A DNA stretch of 64,000 nucleotides, taken from positions 15,260,746-15,324,745 of the forward strand of contig OX246747.1 in assembly GCA_945910005.1 (NCBI GenBank), in the 5' to 3' direction. The notes beneath the pieces were generated by a model that saw nothing but the letters and a program-made list of their open reading frames with translations, ran no database searches and was not told the DNA's origin. A program made the position numbers and the translations under genes. The stretch is from Isoperla grammatica. Taxonomy: Eukaryota > Arthropoda > Insecta > Plecoptera > Perlodidae. Each line of letters opens with the position of its first letter. Position 1 is the stretch's first letter. This document shows, piece after piece, positions 1-9,552 of the stretch.

Positions 1-3000
1 TGTTGTTGTTCCGTAAGAGGTTTCGGTCCATCTCCTCCTGTAGGCATACATATGTTGTGTACATCGTAACTAGGTAGACTTATATGTTGGCCTCTCTTTC
101 TGTTGTTCCGTGAGAGGTTTTGGTCGATCTCCTCCTGTAGGCATACATATGCTGTGTACATCGTAACTAGGTAGACTTATATGTTGGCCTCTCTTTCTGT
201 TGTTGTTCCGTGAGAGGTTTTGGTCGATCTCCTCCTGTAGGCATACATATGCTGTGTACATCGTAACTAGGTAGACTTATATGTTGGCCTCTCTTTCTGT
301 TGTTCCGTGAGAGGTTTCGGTCCATCTCCTCCTGTAGGCATACATATGCTGTGTACATCGTAACTAGGTAGACTTATATGTTGGCCTCTCTTTCTGTTGT
401 TGTTCCGTGAGAGGTTTTGGTCGATCTCCTCCTGAAGCATACATATGCTGTGTACATCGTAACTAGGTAGACTTATATGTTGGCCTCTCTTTCTGTTGTT
501 GTTCCGTGAGAGGTTTTGGTCGATCTCCTCCTGTAGGCATACATATGCTGTGTACATCGTAACTAGGTAGACTTATATGTTGGCCTCTCTTTCTGTTGTT
601 CCGTAAGAGGTTTCGGTCGATCTCCTCCTGTAGGCATACATTTGTTGTGTACATCGTAACTAGGTAGACTTATATGTTGGCCTCTCTTTCTGTTGTTCCG
701 TGAGAGGTTTTGGTCGATCTCCTCCTGTAGGCATACATATGTTGTGTACATCGTAACTAGGTAGACTTATATGTTGGCCTCTCTTTCTGTTGTTGTTCCG
801 TGAGAGGTTTTGGTCGATCTCCTCCTGTAGGCATACATATGCTGTGTACATCGTAACTAGGTAGACTTATATGTTGGCCTCTCTTTCTGTTGGTCCGTGA
901 GAGGTTTCGGTCGATCTCCTCCTGTAGGCATACATATGCTGTGTACATCGTAACTAGGTAGACTTATATGTTGGCCTCTCTTTCTGTTGGTCCGTGAGAG
1001 GTTTTGGTCGATCTCCTCCTGTAGGCATACATATGCTGTGTACATCGTAACTAGGTAGACTTATATGTTGGCCTCTCTTTCTGTTGGTCCGTGAGAGGTT
1101 TCGGTCGATCTCCTCCTGTAGACATACATATGTTGTGTACATCGTAACTAGGTAGACTTATATGTTGGCCTCTCTTTCTGTTGTTGTTCCGTGAGAGGTT
1201 TTGGTCGATCTCCTCCTGTAGGCATACATATGTTGTGTACATCGTAACTAGGTAGACTTATATGTTGGCCTCTCTTTCTGTTGTTGTTCCGTGAGAGGTT
1301 TTGGTCGATCTCCTCCTGTAGGCATACATATGCTGTGTACATCGTAACTAGGTAGACTTATATGTTGGCCTCTCTTTCTGTTGTTGTTCCGTGAGAGGTT
1401 TTGGTCCATCTCCTCCTGTAGGCATACATTTGCTGTGTACATCGTAACTAGGTAGACTTATATGTTGGCCTCTCTTTCTGTTGTTGTTCCGTGAGAGGTT
1501 TTGGTTGATCTCCTCCTGTAGGCATACATATGTTGTGTACATCGTAACTAGGTAGACTTATATGTTGGCCTCTCTTTCTGTTGTTGTTCCGTGAGAGGTT
1601 TTGGTCGATCTCCTCCTGTAGGCATACATATGCTGTGTACATCGTAACTAGGTAGACTTATATGTTGGCCTCTCTTTCTGTTGTTCCGTGAGAGGTTTCG
1701 GTCGATCGCCTCCTGTAGGCATACATATGTTGTGTACATCGTAACTAGGTAGACTTATATGTTGGCCTCTCTTTCTGTTGTTGTTCCGTGAGAGGTTTTG
1801 GTCCATCTCCTCCTGTAGGCATACATATGTTGTGTACATCGTAACTAGGTAGACTTATATGTTGGCCTCTCTTTCTGTTGTTGTTCCGTGAGAGGTTTTG
1901 GTCCATCTCCTCCTGTAGGCATACATATGTTGTGTACATCGTAACTAGGTAGACTTATATGTTGGCCTCTCTTTCTGTTGTTGTTCCGTGAGAGGTTTTG
2001 GTCCATCTCCTCCTGTAGGCATACATATGTTGTGTACATCGTTACTTGGTAGACTTATATGTTGGCCTCTCTTTCTGTTGTTGTTCCGTGAGAGGTTTTG
2101 GTCGATCCCCTCCTGTAGGCATACATTTGTTGTGTACATCGTAACTAGGTAGACTTATATGTTGGCCTCTCTTTCTGTTGTTGTTCCGTGAGAGGTTTCG
2201 GTCGATCTCCTCCTGTAGGCATACATATGCTGTGTACATCGTAACTAGGTAAACTAATATGTTGGCCTCTCTCTGTTGTTGTTCCGTGAGAGGTTTTGGT
2301 CGATCTCCTCCTCTAGGCATATATATGTTGTGTACATCGTTACTTGGTCGACTTATATGTTGGCCTCTCTTTCTGTTGGTCCGTGAGAGGTTTCGGTCGA
2401 TCTCCTCTTGTAGGCATACATATGTTGTGTACATCGTAACTAGGTGGACTTATGTGTTTGCATCTCTTTCTGTTGTTCCGTGAGAGGTTTTGGTCGATCT
2501 CCTCCTGTAGGCATACATATGTTGTGTACATCGTAACTAGGTAGACTTATATGTTGGCCTCTCTTTCTGTTGTTGTTCCGTGAGAGGTTTTGGTCCATCT
2601 CCTCCTGTAGGCATACATATGTTGTGTACATCGTAACTAGGTAGACTTATATGTTGGCCTCTCTTTCTGTTGTTGTTCCGTGAGAGGTTTTGGCACATCT
2701 CCTCCTGTAGGCATACATATGTTGTGTACATCGTAACTAGGTAGACTTATATGTTGGCCTCTCTTTCTGTTGTTGTTCCGTGAGAGGTTTTGGTCCATCT
2801 CCTCCTGTAGGCATACATATGTTGTGTACATCGTAACTAGGTAGACTTATATGTTGGCCTCTCTTTCTGTTGTTCCGTGAGAGGTTTCGGTCGATCTCCT
2901 CCTGTAGGCATACATATGTTGTGTACATCGTAACTAGGTAGACTTATATGTTGGCCTCTCTTTCTGTTGTTGTTCCGTGAGAGGTTTTGGTCCATCTCCT

Positions 3001-3040
3001 CCTGTAGGCATACATATGTTGTGTACATCGTAACTAGGTA
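1..3040. repeat. Tandem satellite array, 97/100-bp monomer
   Basis: About 31 head-to-tail monomers run from the first base of the window, so the array extends further left. Monomers are 97 or 100 bp; the difference is one TTG triplet in the CTGTTGTTCCG / CTGTTGTTGTTCCG stretch. Point variants are shared between neighbours (for example cggtcg/tggtcg, ggtccg/gttccg), as expected for unequal exchange and conversion. One monomer near 2235-2335 is divergent. Both lengths are 1 modulo 3, so on the minus strand each monomer opens a 62-64-codon frame running into the next monomer and stopping at the same place; this is a by-product of the repeat and I do not call it a gene. The array ends abruptly at 3040-3044, exactly where the duplicated 5.5-kb block begins. 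Confidence 0.97.
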
Positions 3041-3044
3041 GGGG

Positions 3045-3700
3045 TAAACCCGTTGCCGGAGGAGAAACTGAATATTTTGATTAATACATTATTATTGTTC
3101 CGTTAATTTAAAATACATTTACAATTATTGTAGGAATAGAAGTAAAGTAATAAACATTGACACTGAACACTGAAGACTGTGCTAAAGAACACACACACAC
3201 ACCTGCAAACGCCTCTCTCGATTGACAGATACGCGCGAAGTGGGTTGTAGGAGGGTGCGTGCCCGCCCGCCCAAGCGCATTCCCCCCCAGTGACGTGGCG
3301 GCTAGGCGCGCCGAGTGGAACAAAAGCGAGGGTACCACCAAACATGTGAACCTACACACTGAGGGACACATCCCTCCTTGTTTGAAAGATGTCATTTTAT
3401 AACATATCAAAAGTAATTCGAAACCTTTTCTGGGCCTTTAAGGAACATTATACCAAAAGAAGACATCATCTATTTTTTAATTAATTAATTAAGTTGATTA
3501 AGACATTATATATTTGTTAATTAAGACAATGCCAACAATATTTGAACAGAATAATGATTGATGAATAATAATTGTACAGAATATAAAAAACGAGGTTAAA
3601 TACACTGCTCAACACATCGACATTAACACATTACAAAACACACACTATGTAGTGATACGTGGAGATACGTGGAGTTTACTGATCGTCGACATAATTTTAT
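3045..3700. other. Left part of duplicated block, no gene recognised
   Basis: AT-rich sequence with a short CA run at 3189-3203, a GC-rich patch at 3225-3320 and TTAA repeats at 3478-3492. Minus-strand frames of 80 and 100 codons overlap here, but they resemble nothing I know and lack splice context. The portion from about 3430 to 3700 is probably the 3' untranslated region of the LINE fragment next to it. Confidence 0.5.
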
Positions 3701-4075
3701 TTACACGGAAGCATTGAGGAAATACGAATGACACTTTTGCTTGAAAATCGGTGAAAGCTTAACGACCCTAATGGTTGGCGGAAGAAGATTCCATGCTCGA
3801 GCTATGGATACGAGAAAGGAGTTACTATGTAGAGTCGTGTTATGTTTTGGAATTTGCAAAGTCAAGGATGATTGTGAACGAGTGTTGTTATCATGATTGC
3901 TATTTAGAAGCTTAACACAGTTGTCAAGATAACTTGGAGCAGCGTTGTTGATGATTTTGTGTAGGAGAGAGAGTGAATGACAGAGGCGGCGTTTTTTGAA
4001 GGTAAGCCAAGACATTTTGAATATAAATTTTAAGCATGTGTTTTGCACTTTCTGCAGTTTTTTTAGTCCCCCCAA
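3701..4075 (-). pseudogene. C-terminal fragment of a non-LTR retrotransposon reverse transcriptase
   Basis: The 124-codon minus frame has the arrangement seen after the reverse-transcriptase palm in jockey/RTE/CR1-like elements: KLQKVQNTCLKFIF near the start, a basic LTFKKRRLCHSLSLLHKII helix, the PSYL segment, then RAWNLLPPTIR before a short tail and stop. Everything upstream (endonuclease, catalytic palm) is missing, and the frame starts in a C-rich tract at 4060-4095, so this is a 5'-truncated insertion. The clade is uncertain because the diagnostic domains are absent. A duplicate lies at 58483-58857. Confidence 0.7.
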
Positions 4076-4230
4076 CCACTCCTCCCCCCCGTCACCCCAA
4101 AACTCCTCAAGCGTGTAACATTCAAGTTATGAATGACTACAACAACGAAACGTACAGAATAAGTCTCGTGAGAAAATATTTGGTTTTTTGTAACGGTTTG
4201 ATAAAAAGTGGCCCGAAGGCGCGAACCAAG

Positions 4231-4280
4231 TGATCAATTATTAAGTAACATAGGCACTGATAACCTTGCTGTTTTGTGCA
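4231..4280 (+). mobile_element. 3'-end fragment of the I-superfamily element
   Basis: The stretch containing ATAGGCACTGATAACC and TGTTTTGTGC is the same 3' terminus seen at 14711-14742 (plus) and 27170-27200 (minus) in the two long I-superfamily copies. Only about 50 bp are present, so this is a severely 5'-truncated copy. Its duplicate is at 59013-59062. Confidence 0.7.
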
Positions 4281-4387
4281 AATATCAGCTGCATTTGGCC
4301 AGGCTCATCCCATGATGCTCAGGTCTGATCAGTATCTTTTGTGTTATCGTATCTTCATCAACTCTGATGTGATGATTCCCAAAGCAC

Positions 4388-4476
4388 ATCTTTCTCATTT
4401 TCATTATCACCCGCTCATCGTCTCGATTAGCCATCGTTGCATAAATATGAGACGTTAAGCCCCATTAATCAATCAA
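4388..4476 (+). mobile_element. SINE tail-only insertion, 89 bp, with 11-bp TSD
   Basis: Only the last 89 bp of the B-type SINE are present, ending in AATCAATCAA. The target sequence TCCCAAAGCAC flanks it on both sides (4377-4387 and 4477-4487). The tail hairpin CGTCTC (4419-4424) / GAGACG (4449-4454) is intact. Duplicate at 59170-59258. Confidence 0.9.
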
Positions 4477-4738
4477 TCCCAAAGCACCAAGAAATATAAA
4501 CGGCGTTGAAGTTCCCATGATGATTCTCGGGGATGCAGTTAATGAATGTGAATTATATTGACATGTTTTAGAACATGGTTATGATGAAAAAACAAATATA
4601 GCACGGTTATGATGAAAGAACAAGACACACTTGGGTTAGCTAGGCCCAAGATTATTATAGTGTACTATAATGATCTTGAGCTAGGATGAGCTCAAGTTAT
4701 TTTTTTAATTTAAACTAATCGCTGTCACTATCATCACT

Positions 4739-4993
4739 CTAAAGCTGCATTGGCGAGTTTGAGCTATTACCTTGCCCACGGTTGGCTAGTAACATAGTTA
4801 TAGTGTTTGTCATGGTAGAAACTTTTCCTGGCTCTTCCTTGCCTGCTTGGTAACAGGTTTCTGTTGAAGGACTCGGAATTGTTGTTGGCTCTTTTCGGGG
4901 CGTTGTGTACCCAGAACCGTTCAGGCGTCCCAACGTTGAACCAATATCGCCGAACGTAACCAAACAGCTGCTTTTTTCACTGCATAGTAACAT
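4739..4993 (-). other. Unidentified minus-strand open frame, 84 codons
   Basis: A Ser/Thr-rich frame beginning MLLCSEKSSC and ending SSNSPMQL. It lies just downstream of the transposase relic on the same strand and could be its continuation or a separate exon; no motif identifies it. Duplicate at 59521-59775. Confidence 0.2.
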
Positions 4994-5094
4994 AGTACCA
5001 ATTTTGTTGTTGATCTGCCGGCGCAGTTGGCCGAGATGGATTAGGTGTTGGTCTTGTAACCCGCGGTTTACATTGCGCTATAAAACGCTGGAAA

Positions 5095-5894
5095 TTATAT
5101 AATCAGTGGTTTTTTTATTTGTTTTTCTATTACCGATACAATCATACTTACTAGTGAATTAATATCAGTAGATAAATAATTAAAAATAATAATAATACAA
5201 TATAAATAAAAAAAGTTAACTCGGACTAAAAATACACAAACTTCACGGAGTTCCTTCTCTTCACGGGCAGTCAGCTTAATTTGTGCTCGGAACATCCATA
5301 TCTTAAAAGAATACAACGCTTTAGCCATCCATCGGGCATGGTGTAGAGCTCCGGGAACAAAAAATCTAACTCCACGGGGAGGAACTCCTCCAAGGAAGAT
5401 TAAAGCTAGTTCTAGGAACTCGCGGTAATCATCTCTAGGTTGGGTCACAAGAAGCTCTTTCATAGCAAATGCGAGACAACGTTTTGTTTCATCTTTCAAC
5501 GAGTTCAATACATCTTCATCATCAACTCCAGTTTCATAATTAGCTTGATCAATTTTTTCCAAAATAGTTGAAAATGCTTGAAAATTGCTACATCTGGACC
5601 AGATGATGATCCCATACTTTCCTTGAACACGCTGGCCCAGACGATTTCTAAAATGTGGTTACGACATGCCAAATGAAGTAGGTCTTTCTCCAATTTTTGT
5701 TCCAAAACCACGCAGGCTCCATTTCTATGGCCAGTGTTGCTCGCAGGTGAATCAAAGCGTATGCCTTTTATATTGTCAATTATTCCCCATTCTTCCAACA
5801 AATGTACCACTGCAGAAGCTTGGGCCTCTCCAGTGCTTGAAATCAATTTCGGGACACCATGAAGTTGTTTGACTCCGGCACCAGACACAGTCAC
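5095..5894 (-). pseudogene. RNase H-fold transposase-like relic, frameshifted
   Basis: Two minus frames (5894-5505 and 5562-5095) overlap and read as one protein broken by a single frameshift near 5560. The first holds the block FDSPASNTGHRNGAC followed by LLHLACRNHILEIV and SSGPDVAIFKHFQLFWKK; the second resumes with DDYREFLELALIFLGG, FFVPGALHHARWMAKALY and a charged helix. Asp plus ASNTG and Cys-x2-His arranged like this recall the catalytic core of hAT-like DDE transposases and a family of uncharacterised, transposon-derived proteins common in arthropods and cnidarians; that link is from memory. The last about 40 residues run into low-complexity AT-rich DNA, so the true 3' end or an intron donor lies near 5215. 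The absence of a start, N-terminal finger and terminal repeats makes this a relic. Duplicate at 59877-60676. Confidence 0.55.
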
Positions 5895-5929
5895 GGGTAG
5901 CCTTTCAACAAGTTCTTTCCCTGTTAAAT

Positions 5930-6164
5930 CCGAGAGCTATGCCGGCGGAAGCGTATGCTTCTGGTAGGGCCACCCTAGCCGGACTGGTCGAGGAGAAGTC
6001 AGACGAAGTGCAGTCCACACCCCAACCCCCTTTCCTCCCCTTTCCTGTCGATCGTGTGACAAGTAGAATACCTGTTTATCGTGTGACAGAAGTGACAAGT
6101 AGACCACCTGTCGATTGTTGCAAAAATATGAGACGTTCAGCCCCATTAATCAATCATCAATCAA
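5930..6164 (+). mobile_element. A-head SINE, 5' truncated, altered body
   Basis: Starts inside head A at CCGAGAGCTATGCC, runs through GGTAGGGCCACCCTAGCCGG and the GTGCAGTCCACACCCC block, then a non-standard middle with repeated GTGACAAGTAG before the common tail (TTGCAAAAATATGAGACG, CCCCATTAATCAATC). The hairpin's left arm is lost, so this copy has been rearranged. Duplicate at 60712-60946. Confidence 0.8.
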
Positions 6165-6263
6165 CGAAAAGAATGCAGCATTGCAAGTGATCAGCTCTTT
6201 GAAGCTGTGTCTTACCTAGCAAGTTAAAGAAGAAACACGTCTTCAAGAAGCTTATCTAACCCG

Positions 6264-6489
6264 AACGACGAAAATTACCAAGTGCGTGAGGATCTTGCCA
6301 AGGTAAATGCACTATTACCTGCAAAAGAAGAGAAAAATCAACTCCTGGATAAAGAAATAAAATCTCATTACACAAGAGGTGATTTTCTGGCAAAATATGA
6401 TCTGCTAAGATAAAAATACGACGAAGAGTTGCAGAGTATGAAACAAAAGATGAAAAATAAGTTCAAGGATGAAATAACACATGGAAATT
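6264..6489 (+). pseudogene. Coding-like coiled-coil fragment with one stop
   Basis: The frame from 6264 reads a Lys/Glu-rich, heptad-like sequence (NDENYQVREDLAKV, then KEEKNQLLDKEIKSHY, then DFLAKYDLLR), meets TAA at 6411-6413 and continues in the same frame with KYDEELQSMKQKMKNKFKDE. This composition is unlike the AT-rich neighbourhood and looks like a decayed exon or ORF1 coiled coil. I do not recognise the family. It recurs in the second copy of the block, offset by 54782. Confidence 0.35.
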
Positions 6490-6582
6490 TCATTTGTTAT
6501 TTTGATAATATTATTTTATTATTTTTATAAACTTCGTTAATATCAGCTAACCCGTGGACGGCGGTTTAGGTTTGTAACCTGA

Positions 6583-6738
6583 CCCGTCTCGGCCCGGGGT
6601 AGAATGGGCCCAGAGTGACTCTGCTAGTCGTAAGAGGCAACGGTAGGAGACCCTCTGCCTCTCCCCCCCCCCCCCCCCCCACTGTCCTACTGAATATTTC
6701 TCCTCCCATTGGGCCCTGCCCTCCCTTGCTGGACTCCC
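6583..6738 (+). mobile_element. B-head SINE, 3' truncated
   Basis: Head B (CCCGTCTCGGCCCGGGG, then CAGAGTGACTCTGCTAGTCG) and the C-rich linker plus CTGCCCTCCCTTGCTGG are present, but the element stops before GTATGACGACCC and the tail. A 20-base poly-C run replaces the usual short one. It abuts the last exon of gene A. Duplicate at 61365-61519. Confidence 0.85.
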
Positions 6739-6801
6739 CCTGAATATAAAATCCACCATTGCACTGCATCAAACGGGTACAGTGACGGCCACATCCACCT
6801 C

Positions 6802-7189
6802 TCACTTCCCCAACCGCTTGCACTCAAGGTCATGCTTCTCCCGCATTTGCTTAAGCACCAGACAGCGACGCTCTTTCTCGAAGGCTTCCTCTGCTAGGGC
6901 CTGCCTCCGAGAAACCTCGAGTAGGAACTCCTCCCGCCGGCTCTGAATTCAGCCGCAGCCCTCGACTTCAAGATGCGCTGCTCGTGTAGGCTTGTTTGCC
7001 TTGTAGCATCACACGTGAGCTGCGACATCCTCTCTTCATGCTCTTCCCTTATTACGGCCAGCCTACTCCGACATCTGCTAGAGCTGCGAGAGGAAGTAGC
7101 AGTTCCAGCAGATTCGGTAGCAGGCCGTGGCGTCTCTGGAGTCAGGCAGATGAGTGGAAATGGTTCGTGGTTCTGTTCCATTTCCACGT
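6802..7189 (-). CDS. Myb/SANT-type gene A, last exon (exon 6), frameshifted
   Basis: Acceptor TTTACAG precedes 7189; two bases complete a phase-1 codon. The frame reads EMEQNHEPFPLICLTPETP, a Ser/Arg-rich linker (SSRSSSRCRSRLAVI) and a helix EEHEERMSQLTCDATRQT. After about 6945 the conserved frame is shifted by one base: FLLEVSRRQALAEEAF, EKERRCLVLKQMREKH, stop at 6802-6804. The exon length after the split codon (386) is not a multiple of three, confirming the shift. Paralogue B changes synonymously in this second frame (CGG/CGT, CAG/CAA in SRRQ), arguing that the coiled-coil frame was the selected one. Together this is the C-terminal coiled coil typical of Myb/SANT-like (zeste-type) proteins. 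The frameshift is in both copies of the 5.5-kb block. Confidence 0.65.
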
Positions 7190-7439
7190 CTGTAAACATA
7201 ATAAACAGTATGGGGTTCAGAAACTTTCAAACCATCCTGTGTAGTAATTATGCAAGAAAATATGTCTGGCTAGTTAATAGGCTAAACACCAAGAACTAAA
7301 ATTGAAACTTATAAATAGAGACTGTCAAACATGTAAATAAAGATAGAACTTATAGAAAAGATGTACTGTATTGCGGTAGGCCATGTCCATACGTTCGCTG
7401 AATAGTAAATAATATATTTCTGTAATAAAATAATAAAAC

Positions 7440-7469
7440 CAGAATATTCATCCTCCAAAAGAGAGCCAT
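7440..7469 (-). CDS. Myb/SANT-type gene A, possible micro-exon 5
   Basis: A 30-base segment after acceptor ATGCAG reads an acidic GSLLEDEYS in the phase (1 to 1) required between exons 4 and 6. The donor GTTTTA is weak. The equivalent exon of paralogue B (22259-22321) is acidic too (HHRYSDEEE) but otherwise different. Phase agreement is the main support. Confidence 0.3.
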
Positions 7470-7578
7470 CTGCATCATAGCTGCATTTCCATGAGGCATA
7501 CACGCTCAGCAGTCTCACCCACTTGGTCTAGTCAATAATATGTTGCAGAAGTTCACACATAAAACATGGGCTATTTAC

Positions 7579-7740
7579 CTCCATCAGACTCCAGAGACTC
7601 GTCATCAGCGAAGTCATGTTGGGAGTCGATGGCCGTACTGCATCCGGCACCATCATCATTGCCCAGGGGAAGAGTTCCGGCGAGAGCGTCAGTGTCATGG
7701 TGTTGTGCCACGACAATAGTCAAATGCGGGGCAATATGCT
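7579..7740 (-). CDS. Myb/SANT-type gene A, exon 4
   Basis: Acceptor CGCTTGTAG precedes 7740 and donor GTAAAT follows 7579. The exon is 162 bases, starts with two bases that complete an AAG Lys codon with the single A left by exon 3 (15025), and ends with one base, so phases agree on both sides. It encodes HIAPHLTIVVAQHHDTDALA and an acidic, Asp/Ser-rich stretch ending in DDESLESDG, a plausible linker between the DNA-binding domain and the C-terminal coiled coil. Intron 3 between this exon and exon 3 now holds the gag-like relic and a 5.8-kb retrotransposon. An identical copy at 62360-62521 has no exons 1-3 beside it in the window. Confidence 0.6.
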
Positions 7741-7990
7741 CTACAAGCGGATTGGGGAGTAGTTTTTTATGTTAATTTTAATTGTTGCAACTGAGAAAAC
7801 TACATCAAACTCCGAATATTTTTTTAACAAAAAAAAAGTCGACAAAAATACAATGAGCAAATTCCTTATTGTCTATATTTGTTATACATGAATGTTTTTG
7901 AAATTAAGCTTAATATAATCAATATAGAATAATAATAATATACAATAAACGTGAGGTATATTTTTCCTTATGATGATTTGCACAGTACGC

Positions 7991-8566
7991 TCACACCTGT
8001 CGTCGCCTCTGATAAGCGTACGAGACACCAGTGCGGGTGTGTGGGTAGGGGCGGGAACCCCGGGGTGGTGGATTTCTTATTTTGTCGCCGGGACAGCGAA
8101 ACGGGAGGGCGCGTTGAGCCTGTTGGTCTCTGATGCGCAGGAAGGCTGGGCAGCGGCGGGATGATGCCGGGTGGTCGCCGTTGCAGTTGATACACAGGGC
8201 CGGCAAGGAGCGAGGCTTGGTGCACAAAGTGGACGGGTGGGTTCGTGCGCACTTGAAGCAGGAAGTTGGGAGGGTACAGAAAGCGGAACTGTGGCCGTAT
8301 TTTTGGCAGTTGTAGCACTGCCGCGGTCCCTGTGGTCCCCTGTATTTTTCAACGGTAACCGATGGAAGCACACTCTTTCAAGTATCGAGAGTGACCTTCC
8401 GTCGCTCGAATCGGAGATTTTCATGGTTACGACGTAGAGTGGCATCGGTCTGCGGACCCCGTCGACGGGGCGGTGAAGGAGCTGCGTAACTTCCGTGAAG
8501 TTGAAGCGTTGCTCGGTGAGGTGGGCCTTGATGTCGTCGACGTGGACTGTGGCCGAGAGGCCACGG
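7991..8566 (-). pseudogene. Gag-like ORF1 relic of a non-LTR retrotransposon (copy 1, truncated)
   Basis: The minus frame carries three zinc knuckles: CYNCQKYGHSSAFC, CFKCARTHPSTLC and CINCNGDHPASSRRC, spaced as in ORF1 of R1/jockey/I-type elements. A second frame upstream (to 8566) gives the preceding globular part (RGLSATVHVDDIKAHL, MPLYVVTMKI), joined by a frameshift near 8375. Copy 1 stops at 8566, in the middle of the globular domain, while copy 2 continues to 63612. Function in the intact element would be nucleic-acid binding in the ribonucleoprotein. It sits in intron 3 of gene A. Confidence 0.75.
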
Positions 8567-8950
8567 TCGGCGGGTCGGTCGGCGGGTGATGCTGTGATTT
8601 ACGCATGCTGATTGGCGGTAGGGCCGTATCAGCGTCTTCGCTTGCTGGCGGACGCGCGACTGCAACGTGGTAAGCTGTTGGTTAGTTTGCGAGAAAACAA
8701 GATGTGGAGATGTCAGTCTGGACCATGCAAATATTATCCAACATATATATATATATAAATATACCAAAACATTCTGCAGAAACTGATCATTTGCTTGAAT
8801 TACATTATACATAAGCGAAACGGAGTGGGAAGAAGAGAGAGGAACCCAGAGGAAAGGAAGGAGGAAAGAAAACTGTTGCCATCGGCTAATAGCCAACTGC
8901 AAGAGTGATAAGAACACAACAACAACATCATGAATCTACTTTTCATTTAT
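8567..8950. other. Spacer without recognised gene
   Basis: Begins with short GTCGGCGGG repeats immediately past the duplication edge, then AT-rich DNA with a (TA)n run at 8742-8757 and a purine-rich stretch at 8818-8870. A 179-codon minus frame spans part of it but has no recognisable domain and mixes frames of the gag relic; I treat it as non-coding. Confidence 0.5.
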
Positions 8951-9552
8951 CCGGTCGAGGTGGGTCCCTCCTCGTGGTGACCGGTGCCCGCAAAGAGGGC
9001 TCTCGTGCACATCCTTAATCATCACTTTCTTCATTTCCCCTTCATCATCCTTTCTCTTCTTACTTTCATTACCTTCTTCTTCATCCGTGCCGGCCCTCTT
9101 TGCGATCCAAACGCCCACCAGTCCCCCCCCCCCCCCAAAAATAGTTTGTTTACGGCTTGTTCCCCTGATGACGACCCTTGCAATGATTAGGTTATGATTC
9201 GACTCTCTGATTGATTTGACAGCACTTGGGCTTGGGCACAGATTGCGTCGGTTGTATGCCCAGTGCAGGAGGTCCCTCTAGGCACCGTCCCAGGGCCGGG
9301 GGCCAACTGCACTGTTATAAGGCTGATTGCGTCTGTGTCCCATCCGGACGTGAAATTAGCACTTTCCTACATACCTCCTGATGCACGCAGAAATCGTAAG
9401 CTGGCTCTACTTTATGAATGGTGTTTGTCGTCATGTCTAGCTGCCCCATGAAATAGACCCTGTTCCGTTTACAAGGCCCTATGTAGTAGAACCAACACGG
9501 GTTAGTTGAGTCTGTCAATCCGGGAAACTTTTGTAGGTTGTCCCCAATAACC

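Larger units (their letters stand above)
3045..8566 (+). repeat. 5.5-kb direct duplication, copy 1
   Basis: This block matches 57827-63347 essentially base for base. The differences I found are one C/T (4227 versus 59009, synonymous in the overlapping frame) and one base in a poly-C run near 6665, which shifts the offset from 54782 to 54781. The left border is the satellite; the right border is at 8566, where copy 1 turns to unrelated sequence while copy 2 carries on through the same gag-like relic. Identity this high means a very recent duplication or an assembly artefact such as a retained second haplotype or overlap. Confidence 0.95.

Noticed and set aside
1..3040. About 30 overlapping 62-64-codon minus-strand ORFs, or a CRISPR-like array
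   Set aside because: They follow from the satellite period (97 and 100 are both 1 modulo 3); there are no spacers distinct from repeats and the context is eukaryotic.
7566..7775. Plus-strand ORF over exon 4
   Set aside because: The minus-strand exon has both splice sites and phase agreement with its neighbours.
8171..8437. Plus-strand ORF of 88 codons
   Set aside because: Antisense of the zinc-knuckle relic.
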